The position numbers and the translations under genes were made by a program. From Deltaproteobacteria bacterium SG8_13 (GTDB lineage Bacteria; Desulfobacterota; Desulfobacteria; Desulfobacterales; SG8-13), in NCBI GenBank assembly GCA_001303025.1, contig LJNK01000010.1, positions 1 through 64,000 on the forward strand: 64,000 bases of DNA, written 5' to 3'. A model generated the notes under the pieces. The model ran no database searches. It was given only the letters and a program-made list of their open reading frames with translations, and was not told the origin of the DNA. Of the stretch, positions 31,294 to 39,636 are shown piece after piece; within the stretch, counting starts at the first letter, position 1, and each line of letters opens with the position of its first letter.

Positions 31294-31311
31294 TATCTTG
31301 ACATCAAGATA
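31294..31311. promoter_or_regulatory. MarR/MhqR-type operator
   Basis: TATCTTGA-CA-TCAAGATA is a perfect inverted repeat with 8-bp arms and a 2-bp centre. It includes the -35-like TTGACA (31298-31303) and lies 20 bp before the regulator's ATG. The layout is like the ATCTcGA-nn-TCgAGAT operators of MhqR-type repressors (from memory). Autorepression is inferred. Confidence 0.75.
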
Positions 31312-31331
31312 ATATGGTGTACCTTATCTCC

Positions 31332-31766
31332 ATGAAAAACGGATCCCACTTGCGGCTGATTCTGTGGAAAGCAGCCAAAGCGGTCGAAAAAGTCGACCGG
31401 GCCAGTATAAAACGAACCCAGCTGTGTTTAGGGGATTTTGCCATCATGGAAGTCCTGCTGCACAAAGGACCCCTTCCCATCAACACCATTGGTGAAAAGG
31501 TCCTGCTGACCAGCGGTTCAATGACGGCAGCCGTCAATCGGCTCCAGAAAAGGGGACTCGTGCGCAGAGTGCAGGATGCAGTCGATGGGCGGTTGTTTCA
31601 CGTTCATCTGACCGGCAGGGGGCACAAGGCCATAGAGCAAGCCTTCAGCCGGCATGTGCAGAACCTTGAAAAAATCGTTTCCGTGCTGACTCCCGATGAG
31701 CGTGTGGAGTTGGCAAGACTGCTGAAAAAGATCGGACTTCATGCCGATCAGATGTCAATCACCTGA
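31332..31766 (+). CDS. MarR-family regulator, MhqR-like
   Basis: A 144-residue winged-helix regulator. Family text includes GSHLRLILWKAAKAVEK at the start, LGDFAIMEVLLHKGPLPINTIGEKV in the first helices, LTSGSMTAAVNRLQKRGLVRR as recognition helix and wing approach, and DGRLFHVHLTGRGHKAIEQAF as the wing. An ATG six codons upstream is in frame but would lie against the operator; the later ATG matches the usual N-terminus. Neither has a clear ribosome site. It precedes a dioxygenase-esterase by 55 bp, as MhqR precedes its targets, so it is probably a repressor released by quinones or other electrophiles. Confidence 0.88.
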   Translation: MKNGSHLRLILWKAAKAVEKVDRASIKRTQLCLGDFAIMEVLLHKGPLPINTIGEKVLLTSGSMTAAVNRLQKRGLVRRVQDAVDGRLFHVHLTGRGHKAIEQAFSRHVQNLEKIVSVLTPDERVELARLLKKIGLHADQMSIT

Positions 31767-31821
31767 CCCGCAATCGGCAGCCGGCAATGGTGCCGAAGCA
31801 AACATAAATGGAGGCAATCCG

Positions 31822-33405
31822 ATGAATCAACGCAACCGCATCAGCGGAATTCATCATATCACCGCCATAGCATCCTCTGCCAGGGAGAACCTGGCATTTT
31901 ACGAGCAGCTGCTCGGTTTGCGATTGGTAAAAAAGACCGTCAACTTCGACGACCCGACCACCTACCACCTCTACTATGGCGATGCCGAAGGATCGCCGGG
32001 GACCATATTGACCTTTTTTCCCTGGGAACGTCTGCCCGCCGGCAAACCCGGGGCCGGCATGGTGACGGCCATCGCTTTTGCGGTTCCCGAAAACGCCATG
32101 GAATACTGGCGGAAGAGACTGCATGACCACGGCATCTCGGCCCGGCTAGGCCGGCGCTTCGATGAACCGGTGGTGACATTTGCGGATCCGCATGGCCTGC
32201 CGCTGGAGCTCATCGGCGTTTCACAGCCGCCTGCGTCTGCGCAGTGGGCAAACAGTTTGTTTCCGCCGCAAAGCGCCATTGCCGGCTTTCATTCCGCCAC
32301 GACGCTGCTCAGCCGCCTGGAGCCGACGCAGGAGCTGCTGAGCGAGTCGATGGGGATGGTGCTGCATGACAGCGAAGACAACCGCTACCGTTTCACAACA
32401 GCGGATAATCGATCCCCCGGCCATTTTTACGACGTGGTGGTCGATCCCGGGGCCGAAATCGGGCGACCGGGTGGCGGGACCGTCCACCATATTGCGTTTC
32501 GCACCCCATCGGATGAACGGCAGCTGATGTGGCAAAAAGCCCTGCAAACCTCGGGCCTGGCGGTGACGCCGGTGCGGGACCGAAAGTATTTCCGCTCCAT
32601 TTACTTTCACGAGCCCGGCGGTGTGCTGTTCGAAATCGCGACCGATCCACCCGGCTTTACCGTAGATGAATCGCCCGACGAGCTGGGAACAACCCTCCAA
32701 CTGCCGGATCAGTATGAGGCACTCCGGTCGGATATTGAAAAACAGCTGCCCGATTTGGGCCCGGCCGGTTTCATCCACCGATTCTATCGTCCGGAGACAG
32801 GCAGCGACGACGGCCAAACGATTGTCGCCCTGCACGGAACCGGCGGCAGCGAACACGACCTGATCGAACTGTCGGAAAGAATCAGCCCCACTTCGGCTGT
32901 CGTCAGCCCGCGAGGAAATGTGTCGGAAAATGGATTGGCCCGATTTTTTCGGCGGCTGGCCGAAGGGGTGTTCGATGAGAAAGACGTGATCCACCGCGCG
33001 AACGAGCTCGCGGATTTTATCATCGCGGCTTGCGCCCGATACAATCGCAGCCCGGATAAGCTCGTTGCGCTGGGATATTCAAACGGTGCCAACATCGCCG
33101 CGGCGGTGATGATGCTGCGGCCGACAATATTTCGCCGTGCGATACTGCTGCGGCCGATGCTGCCACTGCAAAATCCGTCGATATCGGACCTGGAGGGGAA
33201 AAATATCCTGATGCTGCAGGGGCGCCACGATCGCGTCATCCCGGCGGAAAGCAGCCGGCAGCTTTTTCGGCTGCTGCAGGAAGCCGGGGCCTCGGTCACC
33301 GCAATATCAGTGGAAGCCGGTCACGAGCTGACCGCTCAGGACCTGGAGGCGGCCTCCCGCTGGCTTTCAGAACTATCGGTCACAGAGCCGGCCGCGGTGC
33401 CCTAG
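31822..33405 (+). CDS. Fused VOC ring-cleaving dioxygenase and esterase (MhqE/O-MhqD-like)
   Basis: 527 residues with two parts. Residues 1-~310 form two VOC (glyoxalase/dioxygenase) modules: HHITAIA at 11-17, HHIAF in the second module, and the metal Glu in HEPGGVLFEIATDPPGF, as in MhqO/MhqE ring-cleaving dioxygenases. Residues ~325-527 form an alpha/beta hydrolase of the phospholipase/carboxylesterase type: LHGTGG, nucleophile GYSNGAN, acid in GRHDRVIP and base in AGHELT. In Firmicutes these are separate genes of the mhq operons; here one polypeptide joins them. GGAGG 7 nt before the ATG supports the start. Probable role: detoxification of quinones or catechol-like electrophiles. Confidence 0.88.
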   Translation: MNQRNRISGIHHITAIASSARENLAFYEQLLGLRLVKKTVNFDDPTTYHLYYGDAEGSPGTILTFFPWERLPAGKPGAGMVTAIAFAVPENAMEYWRKRLHDHGISARLGRRFDEPVVTFADPHGLPLELIGVSQPPASAQWANSLFPPQSAIAGFHSATTLLSRLEPTQELLSESMGMVLHDSEDNRYRFTTADNRSPGHFYDVVVDPGAEIGRPGGGTVHHIAFRTPSDERQLMWQKALQTSGLAVTPVRDRKYFRSIYFHEPGGVLFEIATDPPGFTVDESPDELGTTLQLPDQYEALRSDIEKQLPDLGPAGFIHRFYRPETGSDDGQTIVALHGTGGSEHDLIELSERISPTSAVVSPRGNVSENGLARFFRRLAEGVFDEKDVIHRANELADFIIAACARYNRSPDKLVALGYSNGANIAAAVMMLRPTIFRRAILLRPMLPLQNPSISDLEGKNILMLQGRHDRVIPAESSRQLFRLLQEAGASVTAISVEAGHELTAQDLEAASRWLSELSVTEPAAVP

Positions 33406-33685
33406 CTTCTTTCCGGTTGGCGGCTTCTCCGTGAGTCCCTGTAAAACCGGCTCATTTGAATTCCAGGGATTTGTCGGCGGGCAGCTTTCACCGTAAAACG
33501 GCAATAACGGTTATTGGTGAAGGAATTTTCATTCGTTTTAACCCATCGATATTACAGCTATTAAAAATTATTTCCAACAATATCATGATATTAAAGTAGG
33601 ATTAACCATACAACACCGTCAGCGTCGATTTTCGATCGAATCAAATATTACTTTATATTTAAGATAGTTACATAAATTCCACTTT

Positions 33686-33702
33686 TAGGCACACTTATTG
33701 CT
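33686..33702 (+). promoter_or_regulatory. Putative sigma-54 (-24/-12) promoter
   Basis: TAGGCAC-ACTTA-TTGCT: the GG (33688-33689) and GC (33700-33701) are separated by exactly 10 nt, as RpoN promoters require, and most other consensus positions fit (TGGCAC-N5-TTGCT). AT-rich DNA lies upstream. A start near 33713 would give a transcript toward the short membrane-peptide ORF at 33927. Confidence 0.6.
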
Positions 33703-33724
33703 CGAGAAGGGGGCAGCTTCTCGA
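33702..33724. repeat. Hairpin at the start of the putative sigma-54 transcript
   Basis: TCGAGAAG and CTTCTCGA form a perfect 8-bp stem with a 7-nt G-rich loop. There is no T-run after it, so a terminator is unlikely. It overlaps the -12 region and predicted start. Confidence 0.5.
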
Positions 33725-33926
33725 ATGCGCGTGCATCTTCCTGGCGGGATACAGGCAGGCTGATTCCAGCTGGCGCCGATCGAGAATAACGGCATTTTGG
33801 GAAGCCAACCGTATCCCTTCAGATTGTGGCCAAATCGATTATTCGGCGAATCCTCCGGATGTTTTCCGGATTTCGTCGCGCTCTGGGGATTCTAACGGCT
33901 GCGGAAGGCGGCCTGGGGTGGGATTT

Positions 33927-34028
33927 ATGAATGGATTTGAAGTTTTTCTGATCCTGGTGTCCATATCCTCTGTATGCTGTATCGGGTTGGCGGCCTGGTG
34001 TCTTCTCGCCGCCTCCCGCGAGATCTGA
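33927..34028 (+). CDS. Possible 33-residue membrane peptide
   Basis: An ATG with a G-rich GGGGTGGGAT upstream opens a 33-codon frame. Its product is one hydrophobic helix (about residues 5-28, with three Cys) flanked by Glu near the N-terminus and Arg-Glu near the C-terminus. It is the only plausible coding frame downstream of the sigma-54-type promoter. Too short for statistical support; it may be chance. Confidence 0.3.
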   Translation: MNGFEVFLILVSISSVCCIGLAAWCLLAASREI

Positions 34029-34087
34029 TCAGGACCGCCGCAGGCTGCGCCGGCCTTGCCGCTCGGGCGCCAGGTGCGGCTGCCGGT

Positions 34088-34267
34088 TTATTTCTTTTTG
34101 ATATCCTCCACCATCTCCTTGACAATCGCCATCACGTTACGACCGCGCTGCTTTGCAATGCGGTGCGCGTCATCCACCAGCTGCGTGGCCCGCCGCTGCA
34201 TCTCTTGCTCGCCCGGCAAGGCCATTTTCAGCCGTTGATACTGCCAGGTGAGCAACCGCACGGCCAT
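34088..34267 (-). CDS. Small hypothetical protein (59 aa)
   Basis: A short basic helical protein from the ATG behind an AGGAGGAG ribosome site. An in-frame ATG 29 codons earlier lacks such a site and adds a Gly/Arg-rich stretch. It holds WQYQRLKMALPGEQEMQRR and ends in EDIKKK. No domain recognised. It follows the DUF1571-like gene by 128 bp on the same strand. Confidence 0.6.
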   Translation of the reverse strand: MAVRLLTWQYQRLKMALPGEQEMQRRATQLVDDAHRIAKQRGRNVMAIVKEMVEDIKKK

Positions 34268-34395
34268 GCGCTCCTCCTGTTGTCGAAAGAAACCCTTCAC
34301 GGGGGCACCGCTCCTGCCGTTTCCGCGGCTTCTGCCTCTGCCGGCATGGTTCATGAAACGGTTTCAGCCGCGCTGAAAATGCGCATACATGCTTT

Positions 34396-35163
34396 TTACG
34401 GTTGTTTGTGATTGTTGTCGTTGTCAAAATGGGTGAAGAGCTCGCCCTTCAGGCCGACATCGACGACCATGTCCTTGTATTCGACTTTTCGAATAACGGT
34501 CCCGGACCGGTCGTATTCGATAAATTTCATGGGCGCATAGGTTTCCTTGTCGATCCACAGCTCCTCTTTGGCCACCGACAGCGTTTTTTCCGGATTGGTG
34601 GATAACAGTTGGTAATAAAGCGCCGGCTTTCCTTCGTACACGACCTCCTTTTCGACTTCGGTCCGCCCGAAACGGGCCATTTCCCGGTGAATGTCGATAA
34701 ACCAGCCCCAGTCCGATTCCAGCACACCGAAGCCGCCCATATCGGTCACCTTCTTGTCACGGTGGTGGAAATAATCGCCGTATATGGCTTTTTGCATCAC
34801 CGCGATGACGGGATTGCCCACCCGCACCTTGACCTGGTCCGGTTTCTGTTGCGGGTTGTAGAGCAGAACCGTTCCCGGATACCTCCCGGTGACGGTTTCC
34901 ATGCGAATTTGCTTGGGCTTCAAAAAATAGTAGTGAAAGGAAATGGCCGCCGATTTTCCGTTGGCCGCAGAATAGGCATTGTACAAACAGCGGTAGTCTC
35001 TGATCGACTCGAACTTTGCCTGCATCAGCGGCAATGTTTTGGAATAAAAGTCGGCCAACGCAGTGGCCGGCACGGCCACCGCAGCCCATACAACGGCGAT
35101 GAAGATCAAATAATACGGGGACGGCCGGCCGTGCCGGGGTCCCCGGTGCATTGGTTTTGTCAT
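34396..35163 (-). CDS. Exported LolA/DUF1571-like protein of unknown function
   Basis: 255 residues from an ATG preceded by AGGAGGG (11 nt away). A Sec-type signal (YYLIFIAVVWAAVAVPATALA) puts it in the periplasm. The mature part has the pattern of outer-membrane lipoprotein-sorting (LolA/LolB-like) and DUF1571 proteins: FESIRDYRCLYNAYS, FLKPKQIRMETVTGRYPGTVLLYNP, DLTV-like strands and the C-terminal ELWIDKETYAPMKFIEYDRSG. It is 43 bp after pyk on the same strand. A role in carrying a lipid or lipoprotein is inference. Confidence 0.65.
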   Translation of the reverse strand: MTKPMHRGPRHGRPSPYYLIFIAVVWAAVAVPATALADFYSKTLPLMQAKFESIRDYRCLYNAYSAANGKSAAISFHYYFLKPKQIRMETVTGRYPGTVLLYNPQQKPDQVKVRVGNPVIAVMQKAIYGDYFHHRDKKVTDMGGFGVLESDWGWFIDIHREMARFGRTEVEKEVVYEGKPALYYQLLSTNPEKTLSVAKEELWIDKETYAPMKFIEYDRSGTVIRKVEYKDMVVDVGLKGELFTHFDNDNNHKQP

Positions 35164-35206
35164 GTGTGAGGCTGCCCTCCTGAATGAAATGATGTACAAT
35201 TATAGA

Positions 35207-36610
35207 CTATAACCGCTTGACCCACAACATGTTGGTGGTGCCTTTTTCCCAGATGGGTCGACCGGCGGTGATCACCACCCGATCGCCGGTGGCGACCAGA
35301 CCGGATTCCAGGGCGACATCGGCTGCATTTTCGATCATCGAATCCGTGTCCTCCAGCAATGAAACCCGGCAGGAAACGCACCCCCAATAAAGCGTCAGCC
35401 GACGGACGGTGTTCTCGTCGGGGGAAAGGGCAATGATCTTGGTGGCCGGACGAAAGCGGGATATGTGGGCGGCAGTCGACCCCGATCGCGTGGTGGCCAC
35501 AATCGCCGCTGCCTCCACCTGATCGGCCAGAATGCAGGCGGCATAGGCGACCGACTCGGACACGCTGGTCTTGGTCATCATGGTCAAATACTTATCGTGC
35601 GGATAGCTGGTCTCGGCGGCAACGGCGATTCGGCGCATATACTGTACCGCTTCCACCGGGTAGCGGCCGCTGGCCGTCTCCTCGGATAGCATTACCGCAT
35701 CTGCCCCGTCCAGCACCCCATTGGCCACATCCGCAGCCTCGGCCCGCGTCGGCCGGGGGGAATCCACCATGGAGCGGAGCATCTGCGTGGCGATGATCAC
35801 CGGCTTGCCTGCGGCATTGGCCCTGCGGATCAGCTTTTTCTGGATATTGGGCACATTTTCCAGTGGAATCTCCACCCCCAAATCTCCCCGGGCGACCATG
35901 ATGCCGTCCGCAGCGTCCACGATCTCGTCGATGACATCCAATGCCTCGTGCTTTTCGATCTTGGCAATCACCGGTGTTTTTTTCCCGCCCTGCCGGATCG
36001 CTTCTTTCACGCGCAGGACGTCTGCCGCCGACCGGACGAATGAAAGCGCCACATAATCGACGCCTTTGGCCAGGCCAAAGCGCAGATCCTGCCGGTCTTT
36101 ATCGGTCAGCGAAGGGACTTCAACGGTGCCGTTGGGCAGGTTGACGCCCTTGTGTGAGGTGAGCAAGCCGCCCCTGACCACCTCGGTGTGAATGTCGGTA
36201 TCGCCGGCGCGGGTGACGACCAGCTCCATCATTCCGTCGGCCAGCATGATGTGGTCATTCTTTCGCACTTGCCGGGGCAGATCGGGGTAAGAAACCGACA
36301 CCCGCCGAGCGTCGCCGGTAACCGGTCGGCTGGTCAACACGAAAGAATCTCCGGAAGTCAGCTGCACCCCGGGCTCGGCGACAGTGCCCACCCGGATCTT
36401 GGGACCACACAAGTCCTGCAGTATGGCCACCGGTTTTTGGAGTTCGGCAGACAGCGACCGGATGGTGTCGATCTTCACGGCGTGCTCCGCTTGCGTTCCG
36501 TGCGAAAAATTCAACCGGGCGACGTTCATGCCCGAGTGAATCAGTTCTTCGAGCACCTCCCTCGATTCACTGGCCGGACCGATGGTGCAGACGATCTTCG
36601 TCGATAGCAT
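35207..36610 (-). CDS. pyk: Pyruvate kinase
   Basis: The last glycolytic step, PEP + ADP to pyruvate + ATP. The 467 residues show TKIVCTIGPAS at the start, NFSHG, the active-site segment IMVARGDLGVEIPLENVP, QKLIRRANAAGKPVIIATQMLRSM and PTRAEAADVANGVLDGADAVMLSEETA. The C-terminal allosteric domain (TRSGSTAAHISRFRP) is present. A GGAGGAAAGG site precedes the ATG. The first 44 bp overlap the 3' end of holA in another frame. Confidence 0.97.
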   Translation of the reverse strand: MLSTKIVCTIGPASESREVLEELIHSGMNVARLNFSHGTQAEHAVKIDTIRSLSAELQKPVAILQDLCGPKIRVGTVAEPGVQLTSGDSFVLTSRPVTGDARRVSVSYPDLPRQVRKNDHIMLADGMMELVVTRAGDTDIHTEVVRGGLLTSHKGVNLPNGTVEVPSLTDKDRQDLRFGLAKGVDYVALSFVRSAADVLRVKEAIRQGGKKTPVIAKIEKHEALDVIDEIVDAADGIMVARGDLGVEIPLENVPNIQKKLIRRANAAGKPVIIATQMLRSMVDSPRPTRAEAADVANGVLDGADAVMLSEETASGRYPVEAVQYMRRIAVAAETSYPHDKYLTMMTKTSVSESVAYAACILADQVEAAAIVATTRSGSTAAHISRFRPATKIIALSPDENTVRRLTLYWGCVSCRVSLLEDTDSMIENAADVALESGLVATGDRVVITAGRPIWEKGTTNMLWVKRL

Positions 36611-38114
36611 CCTTTCCTCCGCAAATGCTCCAAACGAGGTTTTCCAAAATGAGCTGCTTGTTTTCAGCCCCGCTTTTTATCTGTCGATCGGCTTGGGCCA
36701 GATGCTCAACGGCCTGCCGAAGTTCTTCAGGGCTAAAGCTTTCCGATTTCCTGAACAGTTGATATACCGGATAGGGATTTTTGGGCTGCGGGGCGATGGA
36801 CAGGTCCGACCCGGCTTTGCCGACCGGCTTGCTGCCGCCTCTCGCTTTGCCGCTGCCCGAGTCGACTGCGGCTGTCAGTGCCTCGCGCCACTGCTTGATT
36901 CGGTCGGACAGCTGTCGATCGTGCGCCAGGATCGCAGGCAGGACGGCGGTTTTGAACTGGCCGAAAGGGCACGCAGCATACCAGGCGCTGCCATCGGGAG
37001 TCGATACAAACTCTTTTATTCTCAGCAGCTTACGCACCTGGTTGAGAACGGCAACGACAATCTGTTCCGGTCGTATGGGCTGCTGGGGATCGTGCAGCAG
37101 GGAGGCCAGGTAAAACAGCGCTTCGGCGGTGCTCTTTTCCGTGACCGCATTGGTAAAAGCAAAGATCGGGTCCTGCTTGGTGCGCTCGAGCACTGCTTCC
37201 ACATCCCTGCGGGTAATGTCGCGACGCTCGCCGGTGTATGTAATCAGCTTCTCCAGATTGCCGGCGAACGTTCTCGGTTCAAATCCGGTCATCTCGTAGA
37301 GCAACTCAAAGACACCGGGCTGCATGGTTTTATCGTGTTTTTTCAGCACACGGTTTTTCATCTCCTGCAGCACTGTTTCCTGGGCCTTTTTGTCAGCTTT
37401 GCGCTCGCCTTTCGGCACGGAGCAATCGATCACCAGCCCCTTGTCTTTGATGAGCTCGTAGAGCTTTTTTCTTCTGTCGACCGCCTCGGTGGTGAGGATC
37501 AAGCGGTTGCCTTCCGGTATCCCCCGCTCGATTGTTTTTTCCAGCAAGCCCGCGGTGTCGGAAGCTGGGGCCTCCGTAGGACCGGTCTGACGGCAAAAGG
37601 CCAGGACCTCATCCAACCAGCGGCTGTCTTCCATCAGCTCCGGTTCTTGGGGCAGGTGCGCCTGCCGGTCGCTGCCGGTCAGATCGTCCAGATCGACGCC
37701 GGTGAGGGCCATAAAATCGAGCAGGTGGACAGCGGCTTGTTGCAGGCGTTTCGACTCTACAGCGTCTTTTGTTTTCCTGAGCAGCTGGACGGGAACCTTT
37801 TTGGATTCAAACAGCCGGGCGTCGAGCAATGCTACTACCTTACGACCGCCGAGAAGCGGATATGTACAGGCCTTTTCGACGGCCTCGTGCAGATTTCCGG
37901 CAGTTCCATCCAGCGGTTCGTAACTGACGCTGCGCGTGTCGGCAGGAACCAGAATATCGGTCAAGCGTTTGAGGGCGGATTTCACCAGCAACTCCTCACC
38001 GTGGATCAGCACCACGGGCGCAGCGGCCGGAGAAGGGCTTGCAGCATCGCGATCCGAATCAACGGTCGTTCGCTCAAAAGCCGATTCGAGTTCGCTGAAC
38101 CTTATCACTGCCAT
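36567..38114 (-). CDS. holA: DNA polymerase III subunit delta (HolA-like)
   Basis: The clamp-loader delta subunit. 515 residues is well above the usual ~340; the extra length is an insert around residues 110-200 and a Gly/Ser-rich linker near 440. The AAA+-like N-domain starts with VVLIHGEELLVKSAL, and MTGFEPRTFAGNLEKLITYTG with DPIFAFTNAV are typical delta segments. A C-terminal collar domain with FSPEELRQAVEHLAQADRQIKSG follows. Its end overlaps pyk by 44 bp. Divergent sequence, so confidence is below that of the neighbours. Confidence 0.82.
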   Translation of the reverse strand: MAVIRFSELESAFERTTVDSDRDAASPSPAAAPVVLIHGEELLVKSALKRLTDILVPADTRSVSYEPLDGTAGNLHEAVEKACTYPLLGGRKVVALLDARLFESKKVPVQLLRKTKDAVESKRLQQAAVHLLDFMALTGVDLDDLTGSDRQAHLPQEPELMEDSRWLDEVLAFCRQTGPTEAPASDTAGLLEKTIERGIPEGNRLILTTEAVDRRKKLYELIKDKGLVIDCSVPKGERKADKKAQETVLQEMKNRVLKKHDKTMQPGVFELLYEMTGFEPRTFAGNLEKLITYTGERRDITRRDVEAVLERTKQDPIFAFTNAVTEKSTAEALFYLASLLHDPQQPIRPEQIVVAVLNQVRKLLRIKEFVSTPDGSAWYAACPFGQFKTAVLPAILAHDRQLSDRIKQWREALTAAVDSGSGKARGGSKPVGKAGSDLSIAPQPKNPYPVYQLFRKSESFSPEELRQAVEHLAQADRQIKSGAENKQLILENLVWSICGGKDAIDEDRLHHRSGQ

Positions 38115-38214
38115 CTGTCACCTGAAGCATCCATGCAAGTTGACGCGATTTCGTCGATGATCCGCGGACACGAAAGAATTACGAAATCTGCTGCGAGCTG
38201 GAACGCCGTAGATA

Positions 38215-39018
38215 TTATCCGCCGCCGCCGTCCGGATGCGCGAAGTTGGCGCCATTGCGTTTTTTCCCCCGGCGGCGCAGGACCAGCAATGCGGTCGCTG
38301 CGACAGTGGCCAGTGCGGCATAGATTATGACAGCCGGAGACAGGCCCAAAACCGATGTCGCAGTGCTGCTTTCGGAAAGTATGCCCACCGCCACCGCCAG
38401 GGTCGTGAACAATAAAACATAAAGCCAGAACGTCTGCCCGTTGAACCGGCGTCGCTGCTTTGCGAGCAGCAATATTCCGAAAATCGCGAAGTGTCCTGCA
38501 GCAATGAACAGCGCCTTCGGATGCAGTTGGACCTGGGCGACGGCGTCGAACTTGTTCACGACCGCGGCTGCATCCCGGGCTGGATTTGCGGGCAGCTGCC
38601 GGCAAAAACCGGAGAAAAAACAGCCCATCCACACGAAGACCTGGCCGATGGCCACGGCCGGTGCGAACGCATCGAGTGTTCTGAGCATCGGCATTTTATA
38701 TGCTCTGCTGTAGCCGAACCCGACGGCGGCAGCGACAGCCGCCCCGCCGGCCAGTGAAACGCCGCCGTTCCAGATTCTGAACAACTCCAGCACACCGCCG
38801 GCCAGCGCGTCGGGGTTGTTGACGAAATAAAAGAGGCGGGCGCCAAGTATCGCTGCGATCAGCATCCAGACGCACAAACTGTCGATGCGCTGCGGATCGC
38901 AACCGGTGGTTTTTGCCTCCTCCCGGAACATGTAGATTCCAGCCAACAGTGCCACGGCGATAAAAAAGCCGAACATCAGAAGGGAAAGACCGTATGTCTG
39001 GGTGAATATAGGCGGCAT
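38215..39018 (-). CDS. Lgt-like integral membrane protein with degenerate active site
   Basis: 267 residues with about seven membrane helices, aligned with prolipoprotein diacylglyceryl transferase. TYGLSLLMFGFFIAV, ILGARLFYFVNNPD and ELFRIWNGGVSLAGG follow the Lgt plan. The catalytic His of the SFHGG loop is replaced (SLAGG), and the essential GRIGNF/GRIGCF Arg segment reads VFVWMGCFFSGF. It may therefore be inactive as a transferase or act on something else. It is downstream of lspA on the same strand, the usual position of lgt in related genomes (from memory). Confidence 0.7.
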   Translation of the reverse strand: MPPIFTQTYGLSLLMFGFFIAVALLAGIYMFREEAKTTGCDPQRIDSLCVWMLIAAILGARLFYFVNNPDALAGGVLELFRIWNGGVSLAGGAAVAAAVGFGYSRAYKMPMLRTLDAFAPAVAIGQVFVWMGCFFSGFCRQLPANPARDAAAVVNKFDAVAQVQLHPKALFIAAGHFAIFGILLLAKQRRRFNGQTFWLYVLLFTTLAVAVGILSESSTATSVLGLSPAVIIYAALATVAATALLVLRRRGKKRNGANFAHPDGGGG

Positions 39019-39144
39019 GGATCTGGTTATCGCGGACCCGACCGGTTAGGAGGCGACTTGCGGCCCAGACGGCAACCGGTTATGATCTCAATAAGTGGCA
39101 AAGCCGAAAAACCGCAGTTGGCCACTTTTCCGGTACGGCAGAGT

Positions 39145-39630
39145 TCACTCGGGCATCTTCTTCAACACCAGGTGGAGAAGAAAAATCCCGATGCCGACAC
39201 TGATGGCACTGTCGGCGACATTAAATGCCGGCCAGTGATACCGGCCGACGTAGAAATCCAGAAAATCAACAACTTTACCGAAGCGGATTCGATCGATCAG
39301 ATTGCCGACCGCCCCTCCGAAGATCATCGCGAATCCGGTGGCCAGAAACCGATGCGTAGGCGGTGTTTGAATGTAGAACCAGGCAACCAGGCCCATCGCC
39401 ATCAGCGAAACAAAGAGAAACACCAGTTTACGGACGCCCGGACCGCTGTCGGCAAGAAACCCGAATGCGCCGCCCGGATTGTGAATATGGGTGATATCAA
39501 ACAGTCCCGGAATTACCGTCAGGCTGTCGTACAGCGGCAGACTTTTTAAAATCACGGCCTTGGTGACCTGGTCGGCAATCACCACGGTCGCAGCCACCAG
39601 TATCAGGTATGCGTACTTGTTTCTGAACAT
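39145..39630 (-). CDS. lspA: Lipoprotein signal peptidase LspA
   Basis: Signal peptidase II, an inner-membrane aspartyl protease cutting before the lipidated Cys of prolipoproteins. The 161 residues hold four membrane helices, ADQVTKAVI near the N-terminus, HIHNPGGAFGF, and the catalytic Asp pair in GNLIDRI and FNVADS. It is 6 bp after ileS, a widespread pairing. The window encodes several lipoproteins that would be its substrates. Confidence 0.97.
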   Translation of the reverse strand: MFRNKYAYLILVAATVVIADQVTKAVILKSLPLYDSLTVIPGLFDITHIHNPGGAFGFLADSGPGVRKLVFLFVSLMAMGLVAWFYIQTPPTHRFLATGFAMIFGGAVGNLIDRIRFGKVVDFLDFYVGRYHWPAFNVADSAISVGIGIFLLHLVLKKMPE

Positions 39631-39636
39631 TCGGTC

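Larger units (their letters stand above)
33406..33926. other. Gene-poor AT-rich region with sigma-54-type promoter
   Basis: About 520 bp without a convincing gene. Bases ~33520-33690 are clearly more AT-rich than the neighbourhood and include the perfect 14-bp palindrome AATATCATGATATT at 33579-33592. It is followed by a sigma-54-type site and a hairpin. The arrangement resembles an enhancer/IHF-type upstream region. Confidence 0.5.

Noticed and set aside
36582-38330. 582-codon open frame antisense to holA
   Set aside because: Covers holA and its 5' region on the opposite strand, without recognisable domains.
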